From positions 76,037-140,036 of the forward strand of contig QKWP01000361.1 in NCBI GenBank assembly GCA_003550325.1: DNA of 64,000 bases, given 5' to 3'. The notes below the pieces were generated by a model. That model did not search any database, was not told the DNA's origin, and saw only the letters and a program-made list of their open reading frames with translations. Both the position numbers and the translations under genes were made by a program. Below are positions 33,283 through 44,300 of this stretch, piece after piece; within the stretch, counting starts at the first letter, position 1; every line of letters begins with the position of its first letter. Source of the DNA: Gigaspora rosea. Its lineage: Eukaryota > Glomeromycota > Glomeromycetes > Diversisporales > Gigasporaceae.

Positions 33283-33781
33283 TTCCCTTTCTGTAATCTA
33301 GCTCAATTTCTTAATAATTTCGGGCCCTGCCTACTTACGTACACACTGTATCAAGAGGCGGTCCACCCTACAATTTCACCATCACCACCTTTGCAGTGAC
33401 TAACAATTTGCATTAGAAATAACAACGATTTAACAGTAGGTATCTTTCTTTACTTTATTTTATGGTTTATTTTAAGAAGAGAAGAACGTAGAGATTTATT
33501 GATCCCCTTGCTCTACTTATTCATTGTTTTACTTTATCAGACTACATATTAATTATAACATTTTTAATGCAAAATGCTGCGCAAACTATAATAAACTTTT
33601 AATCAATGACGCACTAATTACTGCAGATTACCTGTGCCACTTTATTAATTTAACCGATTTACTGATCAACCCCGTACCCCACATGATCACGTGTGCACAT
33701 ACCCTAACGATCATACTCTAGATCATCAATTCCCAACATTCCCTGAACGTAGTACATAGGGTATCGATCATTGCAATGCCA
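33283..33781 (-). repeat. Gypsy 3' LTR
   Basis: On the minus strand it starts TGGCATTGCAATGATCGATA and ends in AGATTACAGAAAGGGAA. The partner is at 42483-42981. The exact outer edge is uncertain by several bases and no clean 5-bp duplication could be fixed. Confidence 0.88.
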
Positions 33782-34896
33782 GGAGCTAGACCCCCATGAC
33801 TTTCGTCCTCGAAGTCATTATTATTAACTATTTCACTCTGATTTTCCATCCAAGATGGCCTGGACTTTAGCTTTTTGACACGATTCCTCGTAAAAGGATC
33901 CACTAATTCACTTCCATCCACTTCATTTAAGTACAAATGACCATTTTGGCCAATCCTTCTTACCATGTACGGGCCGTTCCACCTGTAATTTAACTTTCGA
34001 GGTGAATTATCAAGCGTCGAGTCATAAACTAACACCCAATTACCTTTTATTCATATTCGCATGTCTATCATGGAACCTTTTCCATTGTTCACGGAGCTCA
34101 ACACGGTTAACCTTTGCTTCTCTTAGTTCCTGCACCAATACTTTCATTTGCGTGGTCCTAAAAGCCAATAACTCATTTGTGGTCCAAGTTTCCTTGGTTA
34201 TAAAAACCTGGTAGCTCTCAAGAGTCAACTCTACTGGGGTTATTGCATCATGTGCATACACCAATCTGAAAGGTGAGTACCCTAATTCTCCCATGGTAAT
34301 ATTGAGAGCTCACACAGCAGCGCACAAATGCTTATGCCACCAATTTTTTGCTTCTGCACAAACCTTTCTCAAGATTCGAGTAAGTTTTTGCACTGTTCGT
34401 TCAGCTCTGCCATTGGCTTCCGGATGATAACTGGCAGTGAATTGTTGCTTTACTAGCAATCGTGCCGTCAACTCTTCCATCAAATTATTTTTGAATTCCG
34501 TGCAAAACAGCCATGCCTAGTAATTACTTCCTCCTATAAGAATGCGGCAATGGCTTTTGCATTCTTATTTCTTAACGCACGTGCTTCTATGTACCTAGTT
34601 AAATCTTCAACTGCGATAACTATGTGTTCATGACCGGCAGAAGTTCTAACTAAAGGCCCGATACAATCGACGTAGAGTCGATGAAATATCCAGCTAGTTG
34701 CGGTCACGTGGATGGGTTCCTTAAGTTGTTTTCTAGCACATCTCTGACAAATTTGACATGATATTACATAGCTTTTCACATCATTATAGATGTTTCCATT
34801 ACCCCACAAATAATTTAACAGGACTTTTCTTACTGTACTATTTATTCCGCGGTGACCACCTTATTCTGCAAGCCCTTCATGGTTAGCCTTTATTAT
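33782..34896 (-). pseudogene. Gypsy integrase region
   Basis: On the minus strand a zinc-binding HHCC head (NHEGLA..GGH, then SCQICQRC) precedes the catalytic core. First Asp is in LYVDCIGPL and second in AVEDLTRYIEA (both within 34534-34809). The third acid region is only seen in shifted frames near 34400 (QAERTVQKL-like). Then come GELGYSPFRLVYAHDAITPV (34240-34294) and a C-terminal GPY/F-like module (NYRWNGPYMVRRIG) within 33790-34035. No chromodomain was seen. Integrase would insert the cDNA copy; here frameshifts near 34036 and 34300-34530 break it. Confidence 0.82.
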
Positions 34897-35648
34897 CTAA
34901 ACCTTTTCATTTTCTTTCATTATTACTCTGCGTGGAGGCTTACCATCAACAGCTCTTCTGAACAATTGCCCACTTATGATACAATATTTTTTAACTTTAC
35001 TTCGAAGTCTAGGTAAATTTTCTCTTTTTACATCACGTGGCCATTGTAAATTTTCCAAGTAGTGCTTAACCGCTTTTACATCTTTCGTACACTGATTATC
35101 TTGATCGTTAACGCTCAACAACAATGAATCCACAAATTCCTCGTCTGTGGGCCGATTTTCGGTTGTTATGGGATCAAGGTACCATGACAAACTATCGGCA
35201 TGTCCATGTTTCTTGCCAGACTTGTAATGCACATTAAATTCAAACGCTTGTAAAGTGACTACCCATCGCATCAAACGCCCCTTTAATTGGACTTTATTAA
35301 ACAGCCATTCGAGGGCTTGATGGTCGACCCACACATCAAATGTCGTCCCTGCCACATACCTCTAGCACATATTATAGCCAAAACTATACCCAGACATTCC
35401 CTTTCAGTTATGGTGTAATTCACCTCATGCGTGTTCAATTTTCGCGATTCGAATGTTACGGGGCGAAGCATTTGTTGATCATCATATTGTTCAAAAACAA
35501 CACCCAGTACAAAGTCACTCGCATCCGTACTCATCTGATAAGGTCGACACCGCTCTTGGCATCTTGCCAATTTGGTTCTTTTAGCATTACATCGTCCATC
35601 ATTTTCTCTTTCAAGTTCTGGAACGCTTCGGTTTGTTCTTTTTCCCAT
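34897..35648 (-). pseudogene. Gypsy RNase H region
   Basis: YQMSTDASDFVLGVVFEQ gives the first catalytic Asp and SRKLNTHEVNYTITERECLG the Glu (35283-35648). VWVDHQALEWL gives the next Asp and KHGHADSLSWYLD the last (34897-35355). The two halves are in different frames with an overlap near 35290-35355, so one frameshift separates them. The usual NADALSR motif reads HADSLSW here. RNase H degrades the RNA strand during reverse transcription. Confidence 0.85.
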
Positions 35649-36743
35649 TTAAAGCCAATTTCATTTTTCGTTAGTTCGGTAAGAGGTTTAGTGATTGCAC
35701 TAAAATTTCTCACAAACTGCCGATAATAGTTCAAGGTACCTAAGAAGGCACGAACTTCCTGAATATTTTTCAGAATTTTCCATTTATTGATTTTCTTCAT
35801 TCGATTTGGGTCAGGTTTGATACCACTTTTCCCAACAATAAATCCATACATGTTCAATTCCTTATATAGAAGATGACATTTCTTTGCGGCAAAGGTAAGG
35901 CCTGCATTGTTAAAGGTTTTTGCAAGTTTGACAAACATATCAATATGCTCCTCAACTGTGCCCCGGGTCCAGAGCCCAACATCATCTTGATAAGCGGCAG
36001 CCGCGTCTCTCCATTCATCTCCTTCGAGTAATATGTCCATTAAGCGCTGAAATGTTTCGCTAGCATTTTTAAGTCCCATGCACATAAAGTATATCATAGT
36101 ACGCCAAGGAAAGTTGCGACTGCTACTTTGTCTTTGTCCTCCTCACGAATTTTTATCTACCAGTAGTCTTTGTAGGCGTCCACGCTAGAATACCAGTTGT
36201 GACCCACAGCTTTTTCTAAAATATCCTGTATGATAGGTAAGGAGTAGCCATCTTTTATTATATATTTGTTCAATGGCCGCATGTCCCCAACCACTCTCAA
36301 TTTATCGGTTCCTCCTTCCTTTTTTTTAACCGGAAAACAGTAATAGGCATACTGGCCCATTCCTTTTCCAGGAGTCCGTATTTCAACATGTCTCTTAGTT
36401 GATCTTTGAACATACGGGCATGCTCTGGATTATTAATCTGTATTGAGCATACTCGAATAGGCGGAATTTCTTTTCCCCCAGTCCTTATCTCATACTGAAT
36501 TAAATCAGTTTTTCTGATTTCAGACATATCAAATGCAAATATATCAGGCGTTTCTTGTATTAATTTTTCTTGTATCTTGCACATTTGTTTCTGAGAGATA
36601 CATTCTCCAAAATTTAATTCATGACAATTGTCTTTCGTTAGTCTCATTACAACATCAGGTCCCAACCCTTTTATTACGCCGTTTTCTTGCTCGTGCTCAC
36701 GTGACCAATAGATCACTTGACCAACGTGATTTTCTCCTTCCAT
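35649..36743 (-). pseudogene. Gypsy reverse transcriptase region
   Basis: From 36743 downwards: N-terminal linker (VGQVIYWSREHEQENGVIKG), then the RT entry IRTGGKEIPPIRV and FKDQLRDMLKYGLLEKEWAS. A frameshift near 36330 leads to FPVKKKEGGTDKLRVVGDMR and motif A (YSSVDAYKDYW, Asp kept). Another gap leads to GLKNASETFQRLMD and the catalytic box YQDD (35981-35992), then FLGTLNYYRQFVRNF. Key acids are present but the frame breaks at least twice. It continues into RNase H. Confidence 0.88.
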
Positions 36744-37764
36744 GTCACGTAAATCTATAGGTTTGACTTCTTTTACAACAATTTTATCTGAATTATCTGC
36801 CCCTTNCGTATTTCAACATGTCTCTTAGTTGATCTTTGAACATACGGGCATGCTCTGGATTATTAATCTGTATTGAGCATACTCGAATAGGCGGAATTTC
36901 TCTTCCTTTATTATTGTATTCCAGAATATCAATCCATTCTTTAGATACTATCGACGCAATGAATGAAAATTTCTTGTGGTCGGAGCCTATAGAGCACCAT
37001 AACTTGTTGTCTTTCCACTTCAAGTTGCATTTCGCCGCTGCAAGCCATGGCATGCCCAACAAAACCTCAAAACTTGCTGCTTTCATCACGTAAAACCCTT
37101 GAAAAACTCTTACGCCCTCTATTTCCACCTCAATATTGGGTATGTAACCCACAAATTCGCTTAAACAGTCATTAGCCATACGGCCTATGCTTGTTATGGG
37201 TCTCCAAGATAATCCCTTTTGCTTGGCAAATGACTCATACATAAGATTCAACTGAGATCCAGGATCAATGGGCGCTTCAACCGCTTTACCATTCACTTTT
37301 GCCAATCCCACAGGTACATTTTCTATTTTCAGGCTCACATTTGTTTGCATTCCTCGTACTATTCTTATTTTAGTATTCACCATCAATATGTCGTTCTCCT
37401 TTTTCTTTCTGGTTAATGCTTTTAAAACCTCAGTTCTTGCTTTTGGGGACCATTTAAATAGTTGCCCAAGGGTAATCGGGAATTCGAGTGATGCTATATT
37501 TTTTAAAATATCCAATTCCTGCATTAATTCCGAAATAGGGATGTACATTACTGAACCCTTTTTATATTGCTCAATTTCTTCTGGCGTATTGATGTAAGTG
37601 CCTTTTTGAGCCCAAGTTGGTATTTTATGTTCATCTTCTACACGTCTCCTTTTCCCAAGGTTTCTCACGTCGAACAACTTTTCTCCTTCTTTGAATTGAA
37701 TCATTAAGTATTCGTCACTCTCACTTTTCATCGATTCAGTTATTTTAAAAAAGCATACATTCAC
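36744..37764 (-). pseudogene. Gypsy aspartic protease region
   Basis: A frame of 323 codons on the minus strand. The central part has the retropepsin-like core: APIDPGSQLNLM, with the catalytic Asp in D-P-G rather than D-(S/T)-G, and FEVLLGMPWL as the C-terminal hydrophobic-glycine motif. The change of the Ser/Thr after the Asp is unusual and may be a mutation or a family variant. The C-terminal 33 or so residues of the frame (GREIPPIRVCSIQ...) repeat the RT entry sequence and come from the 95-bp duplication beside the ambiguous base, so they are not part of the protease. Confidence 0.8.
36806..36806. other. Single ambiguous base (N) at a duplication junction
   Basis: The only N noticed in the window. 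Positions 36807-36901 are identical to 36377-36471 (95 bp, offset 430), so the N marks the edge of a duplicated block, most simply an assembly join. Confidence 0.9.
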
Positions 37765-38581
37765 ACCCCAACTTCCGGATTTGCAGCCTCGTTTCTTCTC
37801 GGTTCATTCCTTTGATTATTGAACCGTGGTTGTAAAGCCCTAGTAGGGCAATTTCTGGAAATATGTCCTTCCTGATTGCATTCATAGCACCTGCAGGCCT
37901 ATTGGTTTGATTCTGACTATTTATTTCTTGATTTTGTATCACATTGGATTTCTGATTATGATATGTACTATACGATTTATTATCTTTAAGATTCATTACA
38001 GCCTTTGTTAATTCTTTAATGCTCGATTCCATTTTGTTCATCCGGTCATCTTGCCCAGAATTTGATCTACCCGACAAATTTTCAAGGAACCAAAAGCCGA
38101 GGTAAGATCTTTCATATACGATTTGATTTCCTTCTATTCTCTAGATGTACTTTTAGAAGGACTTTTTATTATATACTCATTGTCCTGATTATATTTTTCT
38201 ACTTTCAAAGCCCACTTTTTGGCTTCAGCATACGTTTCAGGACATTGTACTTCTACCTTTTCTCTAAATGGTTGCAGTAGTCCTTGTACGTACATTGCCA
38301 TTTTTCGTTGTTCCTTATATCATTCTTTATCGGCTCCAAACTTGCGTCGAACCGGTTTGTATATGCTTTGATGGTATCGGTCGATTTTTGCTTGATGCTT
38401 TTCAATTGTTCCAACTTTTCTTTTTTATTACAGGATGCTTGTGCACCAGCAATGACAGCATCTTTTAAATCCCCCAAGCTGTATGAGCCTTTATTAGCTC
38501 ACGTATCCAGGGCTTTAAATCGTCAAAAACATGTAGCCTTATTACTTGTCGCATTTTGGCTTAATTCCAGTCCTTCGATGC
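37765..38581 (-). pseudogene. Gypsy gag, 3' part with CCHC knuckle
   Basis: Downstream of the hAT insertion, the minus-strand reading contains RQVIRLHVFDDLKPWI and LEQLKSIKQKSTDTIKAYTN (a Gag capsid-like F/Y-x-R-F helix follows), then a Gln/Asn-rich linker. A zinc knuckle CYECNQEGHISRNC lies at 37848-37889 in a shifted frame (C-x2-C-x4-H-x4-C intact). Several stops and frame changes occur between 38080 and 38580. Gag would form the particle core. Confidence 0.75.
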
Positions 38582-39268
38582 ACCATACGTAGGGATGTTA
38601 CGGTCCTGCGAAGACCATGATCCAAACCAGTCTTTTGAACTGGTCCGAGTGGTTCTGGGTCCGCAGATTAAAACCGGTTTAAGTTAGTCAGTCCTATAAT
38701 AAAATGATAATTACTAAATTATATAATATGCAGGAAACGTTACACATGACACTTTAAAATAAAGCGCGGGATATTTAAATCTTACACTAGTATTCCATAT
38801 AAAGAAATTCCTTGCGCAATACATAAATTTGATATCTAGAATTATATTTTGTCAATTACTATAGTTTAAAAATTTATCTTGCAATCATCAACTAACCAAT
38901 TGTGGTATAAATAGATCAATATAAAAAACAATTTATTTTTTTATGAAACGCATTATAACTAATAAAATGATATTTAAACTTGGATTGCGCAATTTTTCTA
39001 TTTTGATTTATTCAAAATTGGTATAGACAGGTTTTTGGCAATTTTAAACAAGACACTTTCGAGATTGGAATTCTTATCATTATTCGATGTAACCAATTTA
39101 ATTGCCATAATACCTTTCTGCTTTAATTTTCATATGACGAATCTCAAAATTCAGTTTTAACTTTTCGTAAAAGGAACTCAAAAACTTAAAAACATTATTT
39201 GTTTGAGATTTGCTCTAAATAAAAAACTTGTTGCTTAACCTATCCGTATGTTTTGTATAATCTATAAG

Positions 39269-39442
39269 TCGAATTCCCCGTTCAAGTATCTGCCCTGATG
39301 CAATCGAATCCCCATTCAAGCATCTGGCCTGATGTAGTCGAATCCTTATTCAAGCAACTGGTCTGATGTAGTCGAATCCCCATTCAAGCACCTGGCTTGA
39401 TGCAGCCAAATTCCCGATTCAAGCATCTAGCCTGATGCTGTC
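39269..39442 (+). repeat. 34-bp tandem repeat in the hAT 5' region
   Basis: Five units of about 34 bp, consensus near TCGAATCCCCATTCAAGCAT then CTGGCCTGATGTAG, starting at 39269, 39304, 39338, 39372 and 39406. It lies between the left end of the transposon and its transposase gene, about 430 bp upstream of the ATG. Confidence 0.9.
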
Positions 39443-39875
39443 TTCGCTTATCATGTTTATTATGAACAATTTTGAGTATGTTACAAAAAAAAACTTTTAA
39501 AAAGTCATTTCAGCAGGGGAAAAAAAACCACTATAAATTGTAACCCCAACATTTTCATGTACCATATAACCAATTCAAGATGTGTCGTGATACCTCCTTC
39601 TTGTGAAATTATAAATAAAAAAAAAGACCGCTATAAAATGATTGTGTTAAAATATCTTGTGCTATAAATAAAGATCCCTTTGATAAGATCATTGAAAAAA
39701 ATTTTGATGTATTAGTCGTGATCAATATCTAAATCAAGAAAAACCAAAATAAAATTTACTTATCTCAATGATTTAAAGCCCCTGATACCAAATAAAAAAA
39801 AAAATGTTTATTGTTATATATTGACACAATATATAAAACTCCACTCGTCCTATTCGATGAAACAAAAAAAAGAAA

Positions 39876-41916
39876 ATGGAAACCGATGATCTTTTTGAAA
39901 GCCGTAACCCTTTTGATATAGAAAACGATGATCTTGACAGTCTTTTCGGAGAAGACAGCGCTTCGAACCTAAATAGTCAAGTTTCTCAAGAAACAAATAT
40001 TACAAATATTAGTTCGTCATCTCAAAATAACCATGTTCAAAGAAGAAGACTCAGAAGAAGTTCAACAATCTGGCCTTATTTTGACCTCACTACACCCACC
40101 CATCCCGAAGTACCTGTATGCAAACGATGCAATCAGGTTTTTTCAGATAAGACGGGAGTTTCATCTTTACGAAGACATCTAAATGGGCACAATATTAATG
40201 CACCAGCAAGACGTCAAGCTACACTTAATTTTCCTAGAACTGACCCGCATAATGATGATGATCAAAAAAGAAGAGATAAAAAATTAATTACCTGGATAAT
40301 CGCAGATCAACAACCGTTTACTGTTGTTAAAAATCAATATTTTAACGAATTTCTTAATTTTCTTGATCCTCGATACGTAATACCAACGAGACAAGCCGCT
40401 AAAAAAATGATAATGGATGAATTTGAAGATAGACGAAATAAATTAGTTAATGATATTGTAAGAATTCCTGGAAAAGTGTCTTTGACCGCTGATATGTGGA
40501 CCTCCCGAAATTTCGAAGCTTTTCTTGGTGTAATGATTCACTATGTTAATGCTGATTGGAAAATGTGTCATTTCCTTTTAGATATTATTCTATTTAATGA
40601 TAGACACACAGGTGTAAATATGGCAGATGCCATCAATAACGTTCTTTCTGATTTTAATATTAAAGATAACACTTTGGCACTTACAACAGATAATGAATCT
40701 GCCATGATCGTTTGTGGAAGATTAATTGCACAAGAACTACAACGTGAGTTTGACAATATTGGATTCTCACATTATCGCTGCGCAGCCCACGTACTCAACT
40801 TGGCTGCAAAACAAGGACTAGAAATGGTCGATTCTTCTGTAGAAAAAGTACGAAATTTAATGTTGAAAATCAAAGTTTCTACTCGTCTCAGCGATGATTT
40901 ACGCGGATTGTGCAAGCTTAAAGGAATCACATACATTAAACCTGAGTTGGATGTAGAAACGAGATGGAATAGCACGTACTATATGCTACAAAAAATGCGA
41001 AAAATGGAAAATGCCCTTAATTTACTTGCTGCAGACCATCCATTAATTCGTTCACTATATCCGAGTACTGATGAACAGCAAAAGTTAAAAGTAAATAAAC
41101 AATTTTGCAATAATTTAAATATAAAATATAAAAAATTTTACTAACAAAAGTAAAAACAATTTTTAGGATGTACTTACTTTGTTAGAACCGATCGAAGCTG
41201 CCACAAAATTGCTCTCCGCAAAATCGTATCCGACCATAGGTAACATACATTTGGTGTTTTTGAGTATTAAGGATTTTTTAGATTCGTATATTGGGCAAGA
41301 AGAATACTCTCAGAATATGGTTGCTGCATCAATGTATCAAAAAATAGAGGAATATTGGAATATAATAGATAAACCTTCTATTGTTTCCGCCGTTCTTGAT
41401 ACTAGTGCTAAATTGAAAATATTCAACAAAATTGAAATCGTTAATGTTAAGAGTGCAGTTCAAGAATTAATGAATCAATACAAATATCAACAAACTTCAC
41501 CCATCCCTAACGATACTGAAGAAAGCCCCATTAAAACTGCCCGAAAGTTTTTTTGGAACTTGCGAAACAAGTCAGAGATGGAAGAACCTTACTATGTGAA
41601 TGCGAATGATATTGCTCTTGAAGAATCATCGACCACAAGCACTAGTGAATTAGATCGTTATATTATGTCAGAACCTGCTGAAGAAGATACGGTCCCACTG
41701 GATTGGTGGAAGGCGAATAAAAAAGCTTACCCTATTCTCTCAAAAATTGCAGCCGACTATCTAAGTATTCAAGCAACTAGCGTTGCATGTGAACGAGCTT
41801 TTTCTCTAGCTGGTAATACCATCTCAAGAACCCGTAATCGTCTTCATTCCGAGACGGCAAGAGCATGTCTCTGCGTTAAAAGTTGGATTAGTAATAGGGT
41901 GGGTGAAATTGAATAA
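39876..41916 (+). CDS. hAT-family transposase (BED finger), two exons, about 654 aa
   Basis: Exon 1 is 39876-41090 and exon 2 is 41167-41916; the 76-bp intron starts GTAAAT and ends TTTTTAG. Splicing joins EQQKLK to DVLTLLEPIEAATKLLSAKS in phase. BED zinc finger: C82, C85, H101, H105. RNase-H-like core: D206 (SLTADMWTS), D272 (TTDNESA), the C-x-x-H pair C302/H305 (YRCAAHVLNLA) and R363-W364 (ETRWNSTYY). C-terminal dimerisation domain about 555-645, with CERAFSLAGN supplying the third acid (E614). The protein would bind the element's inverted-repeat ends and cut and paste it. All catalytic residues are present and the frame is open, so it is probably functional or very recently so. The length is normal for a hAT transposase. 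Codon use is less AT-biased than the flanking DNA. Confidence 0.93.
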
Positions 41917-42248
41917 AATAACGGATTATTCTGAACTGGTACATAAAGGTATTAAAAATGTAGAAATGATCTTTAGTAGCTTTAATAACCATATTAAGGT
42001 TTTTTAAATAAAATACATATTGATTAGCTTCAAAAGTTTTTCAATAAAAAAATGTAAAATGATTATCTAAATTATGCATTTCTATTGGTCGAATGTGAAC
42101 GGTTTAAAGTCCGGTCCCAACCGAAACTTAACTAAAACCGGTTTAGTGAACCAGTAACGAACCCTGGTCCAGTTCACAGTTTGTTCCCAGACCCGGTCTT
42201 TTGGACCAAGACCAAACTGGGACAGACCGTAATATCCCTAACCATACG

Positions 42249-42330
42249 CCTCATAATCCTCAAGAAATACTTCAATATCTTCATCATCTCGGCCGTGGTA
42301 GATTGGTTTCATCAAGCCCGAACCACCCAT
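42249..42330 (-). pseudogene. Gypsy gag, 5' part cut by the hAT insertion
   Basis: On the minus strand an ATG at 42330 begins MGGSGLMKPIYHGRDDEDIE and reads on to EDYEAYG, where the hAT duplication ACCATACG interrupts it. The coding resumes beyond 38581. About 150 bp of untranslated leader separate this ATG from the 5' LTR. Confidence 0.75.
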
Positions 42331-42482
42331 GTCGTTAAGTCGAGTAGTGCTTTTTGTTTTATTTCTTTTAATGTCTTATTGAGAAAAATAATAATTTTTT
42401 TTTTCTTTTACGTTATAATTTTAATATTGGAGAGCTTTATTTTTACCCAGGTTCTTCCTTGTTGCATGGGTAAGCAAAAGGG

Positions 42483-42981
42483 TTCCCTTTCTGTAATCTA
42501 GCTTAATTTCTTAATATTTTCGGGCCCTGCCTACTTACGTACACTCAGTATCAAGAGGCGGTCCACTCTACAATTTCACCGTCACCACCTTTGCAGCGAC
42601 TAACAATTTGCGTTAGAAATAACAACGATCTAACAGTAGGTATCTTTCTTTACTTTATTTCACGGTTTATTTTAAGAAGAGAAGAACGTAGAGATTTATT
42701 GATCCCCTTGCTCTACTTATACATTGTTTTACTTTATTAGACTACATATTAATTACGACATTTTTAATGCAAAATGCTGCACAAACTATAATAAACTTTT
42801 AATCAATGACGCACTAATTACTGCAGATTACCTGTGCCACCTTATTAATTTAACCAATTTAACGATCAACCACATACTCCACGTGATCACGTGTGCACAT
42901 ACCCTAACGATCATACTCTAGATCATCAATTCCCAACATTCTCTGAACGTAGTACATGGGGTATCGATCATTGCCATGACA
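42483..42981 (-). repeat. Gypsy 5' LTR
   Basis: Begins TGTCATGGCAATGATCGATA on the minus strand. It would contain the Gypsy promoter. Same length as the partner at 33283-33781. Confidence 0.88.
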
Positions 42982-43517
42982 CTTAGACAACGACAAAGAA
43001 GGCATGAGACACAATTAAATGATCAAGCGAAAGTGCAAAGACAAGATGAAATAACCTTTAGTGCAGATAATCTATATATAATGGACAGGGCGCTTAGTTT
43101 GAACATAGAGAGTAATAACAGCACGTCGGAAGTAGTGTGTGATGAAAATAACAAATCTTGGAACAAGTGGTAGATGGAGCCGTTCTGGTTAATCACGACA
43201 AAGAAATCATGCAGAAGGTGGATAACACGGTACATACCTCAGGAGCTGAGAATGAGAAAGTAGTGAAGACAGCTCCTGTTGGGCCACAAGAAGAAATCAG
43301 CACCAAAGAAGCTATTCAAAGGCTCCAGGAGGCGGAAGAAATGGACATATTAGTAAAAACGAGGGTGGATCGAAGCAAATAGGTGATGATAAAGGATTCA
43401 TTCAAGTAACTAGAAAAAAATAATAAGAAGAAAAATAGTAACTCGGGAGCAGACAAGAGAGCTTTTCCGTATTATAAGGATAGAGAACCTAAAAGAGGCA
43501 AAACCTCTTCGGGCAGA
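42982..43517 (+). pseudogene. LINE ORF1, 3' part
   Basis: Continues ORF1 beyond the Gypsy insertion: LRQRQRRHETQLNDQAKVQR, then a stop near 43170 followed by an acidic, Gln/Glu-rich segment (KEAIQRLQEAEEMDILVKTR) and GFIQVTRKK. It ends in a basic tail (YYKDREPKRGKTSSGR) with a stop at about 43518. Basic/acidic low-complexity ends are common in LINE ORF1. Confidence 0.68.
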
Positions 43518-43600
43518 TGATTTATATATTGTAGTAATTACAGATTGCATTAGCAATTTTATTCTTTTATTTTTTTTCTTTAAAAAAGCATAATACGATA

Positions 43601-44300
43601 AAAATAGCAACCCTAAATATAAAGGGTTTAAATAGCAAACAAAAATTTCAAAAGACTATGACATTGATAAAATCATATAGATGCGATTTAATTTTTTTAC
43701 AAGAAACCAACCTTCACGATCACTCGATGAGAAATTTTTTGGCTCAGCAGTAGATATATAACTCGCACTGGACATCAAAAACGGTGTTACTTGCTGGAAG
43801 AAAGAGATTAAGTTGAGGAGATAAAGGAAGCATGTAATAGACGAGTGTTATTAGCAAGGTTTAATTTTAAACAATGTTCTTACCTGGTTACCAATGTATA
43901 CGCTCCACCAAATATAGAAGATTGAGTTACTTTCTTTAATAATTGGTCCCCACAGATAGACGAGGAGGTCATTAATATCGTAGCAGGGATATGAATGTGA
44001 ATAATAATTCACACGAAGACAGGATCAGTCATGTAGTATCACATAATGATTCATCACAGGAGCTTTTAGATCAGAAGATGCACGAGTATATGGATATGGC
44101 TGAGGTTATAGGGCTTAAACCCTTTCTTACCTTTTATCAGAAAACACGTGGAAGCTATTTAATGGTGACTTGCTTGGAATATATATTTATAGATGCGAAT
44201 CATGCTCAATATTGTAAGGAAGTGGCCATGAGGTATGGTAACTCAGATCATTTATTGGTTGAATGCAAGTTGTGTTTTGCAAAGAACCCATCAAGAGCCG
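43601..44300 (+). pseudogene. LINE ORF2, AP-like endonuclease domain
   Basis: KIATLNIKGLNSKQKF gives the Asn of motif 1 and LIFLQETNLHDHS the catalytic Glu. A broken middle gives TNVYAPPNIED. The frame open from 43991 (GDMNVNNNS..., catalytic Asp) ends the domain with NSDHLLV at 44243 (Asp-His pair). This nuclease nicks target DNA to prime reverse transcription. Stops near 43750 and 43925 inactivate it. Confidence 0.82.

Larger units (their letters stand above)
38590..42240 (+). mobile_element. Apparently autonomous hAT transposon (3651 bp)
   Basis: Ends TAGGGATGTTACGGTC and, reverse-complemented, TAGGGATATTACGGTC. A perfect 8-bp duplication, ACCATACG, lies at 38582-38589 and 42241-42248. 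It encodes one complete spliced transposase and interrupts the Gypsy gag. Subterminal GGTCC/CCGGTT-type motifs recur at both ends (ACCGGTTTAAGT, TAAAACCGGTTTAG). This is the youngest layer of the nest. Confidence 0.95.
33283..42981 (-). mobile_element. Gypsy-type LTR retrotransposon (minus strand), itself split by a hAT transposon
   Basis: Two near-identical direct repeats of about 499 bp bound it. On the minus strand the order is 5' LTR (42483-42981), gag, protease, RT, RNase H, integrase, 3' LTR (33283-33781). Integrase after RT/RNase H defines Gypsy/Ty3. A purine run, ATGGGGG, precedes the 3' LTR as a polypurine tract. Hand comparison gives about 27 differences between the LTRs, so it is not recent. 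The hAT insertion at 38590-42240 lies in gag. All genes carry frameshifts. Confidence 0.92.
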
